Shown here: piece by piece, positions 59,802 to 64,000 of the stretch
Position numbering within the stretch: position 1 is the stretch's first letter
Layout: each line of letters begins with the position of its first letter
DNA from: Bacteroidales bacterium
GTDB taxonomy: Bacteria; Bacteroidota; Bacteroidia; Bacteroidales; P3
Assembly: GCA_017483575.1 (NCBI GenBank)
Contig: JAFUWF010000019.1
Coordinates: forward strand, 1 to 64,000
DNA length: 64,000 nucleotides
Direction of reading: 5' to 3'
The notes under the pieces: generated by a model
The model's input: only the letters and a program-made list of their open reading frames with translations
Databases searched by the model: none
What the model was told of the DNA's origin: nothing
Translations under genes and position numbers: made by a program

Positions 59802-60674
59802 ATGACTAACAAGAAGAGCGGAGGATTGGGCCGCGGTTTGAGTTCCATATTGCCCGACACGAAGGATTTCGAGATGTCGAACACCGTGACTGCCGCCATC
59901 AGCACCATACCCCTCAAGAAGATTGTCGCCAACCCCTATCAGCCCCGCAAGGAGTTCGCCCCCGAGGCCCTGGAGGAGCTGGCGCAGTCCATCCGTCAGC
60001 AGGGCGTCATCACCCCCGTCACCGTACGCAAGATGCCGGACGACACCTACCAGCTCATCGCCGGCGAGCGCCGTTGCCGCGCCGCCCAGCTGGCAGGCCT
60101 CAAGGAGGTGCCGGCCTATGTGCGCGTGGCCACCGACAACCAGATGATGGAGATGGCCCTCGTGGAGAACATCCAGCGCGAGAACCTCAACGCCATGGAG
60201 GTCGCCCTGGCCTACAAGGCCCTCATCGAGGAGTGCCGCCTGACCCACGACCAGCTCAGCGAGAAGGTCGGCAAGAACCGCTCCACCATCACCAACTACC
60301 TGCGCCTGCTCAACCTGCCGGCCGAGACCCAGCTGGCCCTCAGCAACGACCAGATCAGCATGGCACATGCCCGCGCCCTGATCAACGTCGAGGACATCGA
60401 CCTGCACCTCGAGATACTGCATGCCATCATCGACCGTCACCTCTCCGTGCACCAGGCCGAGGAGATGGCCAAGAACGCCAAGAAAAAACCTGTGGCCCCC
60501 GTCAAGAAGCGTGGCGAACTGCCTGCTGTGCACGCCGCCGCCCAGAGCCGGCTGAAGGAACGCCTCCAGTCGGCCGTAGAAATCAAGCGCTCCCAGCGTG
60601 GCAAAGGGTCGCTGACCATCCTCTTCAATTCGGACAGCGATTTCGAGCGCATCGTCTCACTTCTTGAGAAATAG
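59802..60674 (+). CDS. parB: Chromosome partitioning protein ParB
   Basis: A 290-residue CTP-dependent DNA clamp that loads at parS. LGRGLSSILPDTK at the N-terminus, the first ParB box NPYQPRKEFAPEALEELAQS, the CTPase motif AGERRCRAAQLAGLKEVPAY, the HTH segment LSEKVGKNRSTITNYLRLLN and a C-terminal dimerisation domain (SLTILFNSDSDFERIVSLLE). Normal length; co-transcribed with parA. Confidence 0.95.
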   Translation: MTNKKSGGLGRGLSSILPDTKDFEMSNTVTAAISTIPLKKIVANPYQPRKEFAPEALEELAQSIRQQGVITPVTVRKMPDDTYQLIAGERRCRAAQLAGLKEVPAYVRVATDNQMMEMALVENIQRENLNAMEVALAYKALIEECRLTHDQLSEKVGKNRSTITNYLRLLNLPAETQLALSNDQISMAHARALINVEDIDLHLEILHAIIDRHLSVHQAEEMAKNAKKKPVAPVKKRGELPAVHAAAQSRLKERLQSAVEIKRSQRGKGSLTILFNSDSDFERIVSLLEK

Positions 60675-60680
60675 CGCATC

Positions 60681-61265
60681 ATGAGAGTGGTAAGAGGAAT
60701 GAGGAGAACTGTGTTGCTGATAGGCATCAGCACGGTTCTCCTCTTTTCTTTTTCCCCCACGGCAAGGGCGCAGAGAGTGGTCGAGCTGCAGGACCCCGTG
60801 ACCACCAAGACTGTCCCCGAAGAGCATTCGGCCACCAAAGCCCTGCTGCTCTCCCTCGTCCCCGGCGGCGGACAGGTGTACAACGGCCAGGCTTGGAAGA
60901 TCCCCATCATCTACGGCGCCATGGCCGGCGTGGGCTACTATGCCTACTACAACTACGACCGCATGGCTATGTTCAAGGACGAGTACCTCTACCGCGTCAA
61001 CCACGACGGCGCCACCAACCTCGCCGACTATGCCTCCTATCCCACCACCAGCATCTACAGCCTCTACAATTCCTACAACCGCAACTTCCAGTTGATGGTC
61101 ATCATCGCTGCCGGCATCTACGCCCTCAACCTTGTCGATGCCTACGTCTTCGGCCATCTCTACGGTTTCCGCATCGACGACGACCTCACCCTCGCCGTCA
61201 CCCCGGGCCTTCAGCCCACCCTCGCCGGATGGCAGCCCACGATGGGCATCACCCTCTCGTTTTGA
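60681..61265 (+). CDS. DUF5683 membrane protein
   Basis: The 194-residue protein has a signal peptide to about residue 30 (FSFSPTARAQ) and the DUF5683 signature ALLLSLVPGGGQVYNGQAWK then IPIIYGAMAGVGYYAYYNY, with a second hydrophobic segment FQLMVIIAAGIYALNLVDAY. The family regularly follows parAB in Bacteroidetes; its role is not known. It begins 6 bp after the parB stop. Confidence 0.9.
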   Translation: MRVVRGMRRTVLLIGISTVLLFSFSPTARAQRVVELQDPVTTKTVPEEHSATKALLLSLVPGGGQVYNGQAWKIPIIYGAMAGVGYYAYYNYDRMAMFKDEYLYRVNHDGATNLADYASYPTTSIYSLYNSYNRNFQLMVIIAAGIYALNLVDAYVFGHLYGFRIDDDLTLAVTPGLQPTLAGWQPTMGITLSF

Positions 61266-61344
61266 AAAAAAATGATGCCTTGCGCACATAATAAATAAGA
61301 CAATAACACGTTAATAGAAGCAAAATAACAAAAAGCAAACACAC

Positions 61345-62058
61345 ATGATGAACCCTCTCTTATTGATCCAGAGCGATCCCGCCGCAGCCCAAGCTGCTGC
61401 CGAAACCGTTGTTAACACCACCGAAAAGGCCGAGAACATCACCATCTGGGATATGGCCGTCAGCGGCGGATGGATAATGCTGGTGCTGGCCCTGCTACTG
61501 GTGCTGGCCATCTACATTTTCATCGAGCGCTACCTCACCCTCAGCGCCGCCCTCAAAGGCGAGGAGGACAACGTCTTCATGAAGAACATCCGCGAATATG
61601 TCCACCAAGGCAACATCGACGAGGCCCGCACCCTCTCCAAGCAGACCAACACCCCCCTGGGCCGCATGATCGACAAAGGCTTCTCGCGCCTCGGCCGTCC
61701 GCTGCCCGACATCCAGGCTGCCATCGAGAACGAAGGCCAGCTGGAAGTGGCCAACCTCGAACGCCGCGTCTCCCTCGTGGCCACCGTGGCCTCCCTCGGC
61801 CCTATGATCGGCTTCCTCGGCACTGTGGTGGGCATGATCTCCGCCTTCCAGGAGATGGCCCATGCCGGCAACAACATCGACATCCAGATGCTCGCCTCCG
61901 GCATCTACACCGCCATGGTGACCACCGTCGGCGGCCTCATCGTCGGCATCATCTGCTACTTCCTCCACAACCTCCTCGTCACCCGCATCAACAAGGTCGT
62001 CTTCGAACTTGAGGTGCGCGCCAACGAATTTATGGACCTCCTTCACGAACCCGCATGA
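61345..62058 (+). CDS. exbB: MotA/TolQ/ExbB proton channel protein
   Basis: A 237-residue inner-membrane protein that with ExbD uses the proton gradient to energise TonB. Three helices (about 36-58, 145-168 and 185-205) and the family segment RRVSLVATVASLGPMIGFLG then TVVGMISAFQEMA are present. The N-terminus is Ala-rich. exbD follows after 85 bp that hold a heptamer palindrome; tonB and an S4 protein come next, forming one run. Confidence 0.93.
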   Translation: MMNPLLLIQSDPAAAQAAAETVVNTTEKAENITIWDMAVSGGWIMLVLALLLVLAIYIFIERYLTLSAALKGEEDNVFMKNIREYVHQGNIDEARTLSKQTNTPLGRMIDKGFSRLGRPLPDIQAAIENEGQLEVANLERRVSLVATVASLGPMIGFLGTVVGMISAFQEMAHAGNNIDIQMLASGIYTAMVTTVGGLIVGIICYFLHNLLVTRINKVVFELEVRANEFMDLLHEPA

Positions 62059-62076
62059 TAATGTTAAGTGTTTAAC

Positions 62077-62140
62077 GGTTATTGGTCATTGACGGCTGAC
62101 GCGCCAGTTCTCAATAACCAATAACCAATAACCAATAACC
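62077..62140. repeat. Heptamer-armed palindrome between exbB and exbD
   Basis: Left arm: GGTTATT, GGTCATT. Core: 21 bp with GGCTGACGCGCCAGT (complement of the GCGTCAGC core). Right arm: four exact CAATAAC units. It ends 4 bp before the exbD start codon, so a hairpin here could hide the ribosome site. Confidence 0.88.
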
Positions 62141-62143
62141 TTT

Positions 62144-62557
62144 ATGATCAAGACACGCAATCAAATCAAGATAGAGACCTCCTCGTCGTCGATGTCCGAC
62201 CTGGTGTTCCTGCTGCTCATCTTCTTCATGATCACCTCGACGCTCATCGCCCCCAACGCCGTGAAGCTCATGCTTCCCGAGAGTTCGAGCCGCACCATGG
62301 CCAAGCAGAACGTCACCGTCTACATCGACACCGAGCACAACTTCTACGTCGGCGATGTGGCGGTGCCCGTCAGCGACCTGCAGCAGCACATCGCCGCCGG
62401 CATCGAGGGCGGCATCGAGGATGCCTGCGTCGTGCTCCGCGCCGACAAGGAAGTCCCCGTGCAGGATGTCGTCAACGTCATCGACGCCGTCAACAATATC
62501 AACAACGCCTCCGGCACTAAGCACAAGGTCATCCTGGCCACATCACCCAAACAGTAA
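62144..62557 (+). CDS. exbD: Biopolymer transport protein ExbD
   Basis: A 137-residue protein with one N-terminal helix (about 20-38, SDLVFLLLIFFMITSTLIAP) carrying the proton-relay Asp in MSDLVF, and a periplasmic domain with TVYIDTEHNFYVGDVAVPV and VVLRADKEVPVQDVVNVIDA. Normal family length. Paired with exbB upstream, with tonB 6 bp downstream. Confidence 0.93.
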   Translation: MIKTRNQIKIETSSSSMSDLVFLLLIFFMITSTLIAPNAVKLMLPESSSRTMAKQNVTVYIDTEHNFYVGDVAVPVSDLQQHIAAGIEGGIEDACVVLRADKEVPVQDVVNVIDAVNNINNASGTKHKVILATSPKQ

Positions 62558-62563
62558 AGCACC

Positions 62564-63307
62564 ATGAATGCAAAGGTCAAATCCGGAATAGCCACCGCGG
62601 TCATCGTCCTGCTGTCCATGCTGTTGATGAGCCTCAACATTTTCGCCTACACGCCGCCCGACCCACCCATTCCCGAGGAGGGCGTGGAGGTGAACCTCGG
62701 CGACTCCGACTTCGGCCAGGGCGACAGCCCCGAGCCCGCCAGCGAGGCCGCCAACTACGCCCCTCCGGCATCGCAGCAGCAGGTGGTGACGCAGCGCACC
62801 GAACCCACGGTCCCCGTGCCCTCCAGCCCCAACCCCGGCAACATCACCAACCCCGCCGCCCAGGAGCAGCCTGTGGTGGAGAACAAAGAGCCTGAAATCA
62901 ACAAGAACGCCCTCTTCCCCGGCAAACGCAACCAGACCTCCGGTAGCGGCAGTCAGGGCATCAGCACCGGCCAGGGCAACCAGGGCAACCCCAACGGCAC
63001 CCCCACCAGCAACAACTACACCGGCAAAGGTGGCGGCAACGGCAACTACAACCTCACCGGCCGCGAGGCCGTGTCGCTCCCCAAGCCCGAGTACAACTCC
63101 AACCAGCAGGGCAAGATAGTGGTCCGCATCTGGGTGGACCAGCAAGGCAAGGTGGTGCGTACCGAAGCCCCCTACCAGGGCTCCACCATCACCACCGGAC
63201 GCCTCGTGGACCAGGCCAAGGCCGCCGCCAAGCGCGCCCGCTTCAACGCCTCCACCTCCGCACCCGAAGAACAGATCGGCACCATCACCTATATCTTCAA
63301 AATATGA
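62564..63307 (+). CDS. tonB: Energy transducer TonB
   Basis: The 247-residue protein has a single N-terminal helix (about 9-28, IATAVIVLLSMLLMSLNIFA), a long flexible periplasmic linker rich in Pro, Gly, Asn and Gln (TSGSGSQGISTGQGNQG, PTSNNYTGKGGGNGNYN) and a C-terminal TonB fold (KIVVRIWVDQQGKVVRTEAP to IGTITYIFKI). It transmits energy from ExbBD to outer-membrane receptors. Its stop overlaps the start of the S4 gene by 4 bp. Confidence 0.88.
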   Translation: MNAKVKSGIATAVIVLLSMLLMSLNIFAYTPPDPPIPEEGVEVNLGDSDFGQGDSPEPASEAANYAPPASQQQVVTQRTEPTVPVPSSPNPGNITNPAAQEQPVVENKEPEINKNALFPGKRNQTSGSGSQGISTGQGNQGNPNGTPTSNNYTGKGGGNGNYNLTGREAVSLPKPEYNSNQQGKIVVRIWVDQQGKVVRTEAPYQGSTITTGRLVDQAKAAAKRARFNASTSAPEEQIGTITYIFKI

Positions 63308-63675
63308 GACTCGACAAATACCTCTGGGCGGTGCGCCTCTACAAGACACGGTCGCTGGCGGCGGATGCCTGCCAGTGCGGCAAGGTGAGCATGTCCACCG
63401 ACGGACGCACCCTCAAGCCCTCGCACGAAGTCAGGGAGGGCGAACGCTACAGCCTCAACATCGACCAGCTGCACAAGGAGATAGAGGTCCTGGCCATCCC
63501 GCCCAATCGCGTCGGCGCACCCCTGGTGCAGGGCTTCATGATTGACCGCACGCCCCAGGAGGAATACGAGCGCATACAGATGGCTCGCCAGTACGCCTTC
63601 GAGAAGCGCGACCGTGGCGTCGGACGCCCCACCAAACGCGAACGGCGCGACATCGAGCGCTTTAAATATGAATAG
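63304..63675 (+). CDS. hslR: S4-domain RNA-binding protein (Hsp15-like)
   Basis: A 123-residue protein beginning MRLDKYLWAVRLYKTRSLAA, the S4 RNA-binding domain, with GKVSMSTDGRTLKPSHEVR and a basic C-terminal tail (GVGRPTKRERRDIERFKYE). Hsp15 binds stalled 50S subunits carrying nascent chains. Translationally coupled to tonB by ATGA overlap, though unrelated in function. Confidence 0.88.
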   Translation: MRLDKYLWAVRLYKTRSLAADACQCGKVSMSTDGRTLKPSHEVREGERYSLNIDQLHKEIEVLAIPPNRVGAPLVQGFMIDRTPQEEYERIQMARQYAFEKRDRGVGRPTKRERRDIERFKYE

Positions 63676-63767
63676 TCCCGGAGGGAAAAATCCGAAGAAA
63701 AAAATATTTTTCCGAAAAAAGTTGCAATAAAAACAATTCATCCCGTACCTAATAACGAATCGAGCCT

Positions 63768-64000
63768 GTGGAAGACAAAGAGATAGTCCAGAAGATCCTT
63801 GCCGGAGACACCGAGCAGTACGCCCTCATCGTCAAGCGCTACCAGCAGATTGTAGCCAACCTCACGTACAAGCTCTGCGGCACGCGCCTCGATGTCGAGG
63901 AGGTGACACAGCAAGTCTTCGTCGAGCTCTACACCGCTCTGCCGCGCTTCCGCTTCGATTCGAAGCTGAGTTCTTTCATCTACCGCATCACAGTCAACGT
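63768..64000 (+). CDS. ECF-family RNA polymerase sigma factor, 5' part only
   Basis: Reading from a GTG gives EDKEIVQKILAGDTEQYALI, then KRYQQIVANLTYKLCGTRLD, then VEEVTQQVFVELYTALPRFR and SKLSSFIYRITVN, which is sigma region 2 of an RpoE-like factor (D-x-EE-x-Q-VF motif). The frame is open to the end of the window, so region 4 is missing only because of the boundary. The GTG start is chosen because no in-frame ATG with a better position is seen. Confidence 0.85.
   Translation, partial: MEDKEIVQKILAGDTEQYALIVKRYQQIVANLTYKLCGTRLDVEEVTQQVFVELYTALPRFRFDSKLSSFIYRITVN

Noticed and set aside
62564..63307. Gly/Asn/Gln-rich tract of TonB as another repeat insertion
   Set aside because: The linker is irregular at DNA level with no fixed unit, and such linkers are normal for TonB.

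Overview
The window is a gene-dense chromosomal segment from a member of the Bacteroidetes, most likely an uncultured gut- or rumen-type Bacteroidales. The evidence is type IX secretion cargo with CHU_C and Por-type C-terminal sorting domains, a GldB lipoprotein, DUF6266, DUF3098, DUF349, DUF3276 and DUF5683 genes, and the Bacteroidetes promoter box TAnnTTTG upstream of many genes. No tRNA, rRNA, CRISPR array, prophage or intact insertion sequence was seen. Most of the DNA is GC-rich. A few AT-rich islands (about 1-300, 2400-3400 and 8300-11800) look acquired or accessory.

Layout. 1-5.4 kb is accessory: a 25-residue zinc-finger mini-protein, a CD225/dispanin protein and a DUF2752 protein, a His-rich cation efflux protein, decayed DUF3791/DUF3990-like and other remnants, a thioredoxin-like lipoprotein, and an ECF sigma factor with a membrane partner. 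5.4-12.8 kb is the fumarate reductase/succinate dehydrogenase operon (cytochrome b, flavoprotein, Fe-S subunit). It is split between the cytochrome b and flavoprotein genes by a cassette with a secreted C10 cysteine peptidase and two lipoproteins. 12.8-16.6 kb holds a DUF6266 protein and a T9SS-secreted protein. 16.6-24 kb is aspA-nqrABCDEF on the minus strand: aspartase makes fumarate, and the Na+-pumping NADH:quinone oxidoreductase supplies quinol, so with fumarate reductase this forms an anaerobic fumarate respiration set. 24.3-31.9 kb is a plus-strand run (thioredoxin-fold protein, TPR protein, outer-membrane barrel, folC). 31.9-34.3 kb is queA-rarA. 34.6-36.8 kb is cell-wall and division genes. 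36.9-41 kb is SUI1/YciH, lipid kinase, LTA-synthase-like sulfatase and gldB. 41-48.4 kb holds a DUF349 protein, truB, uppP, DUF3098, ftsX, dnaN, a lipoprotein and dapD. 48.4-53.4 kb is two tandem P-domain T9SS adhesins. 53.7-64 kb is a fused formimidoyltransferase/cyclodeaminase, dnaB, cysteine desulfidase, DUF3276, parAB, DUF5683, exbBD-tonB, an S4 protein and the start of an ECF sigma factor.

The most unusual feature is repetitive DNA. At least five kinds of palindromic or tandem repeat are scattered between genes and, remarkably, inside the reading frames of conserved genes (sdhA, nqrA, nqrB, nqrC, nqrF, folC, rarA, truB, DUF6266). One class is built as an inverted repeat whose arms are themselves tandem 7-, 9-, 10- or 11-bp units, often around a core containing GCGTCAGC. 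In coding DNA the inserts nearly always preserve frame. The exception is nqrB, where three 7-bp units leave the gene out of frame and a gain of one unit or a loss of two would restore it, so it is a phase-variation candidate.
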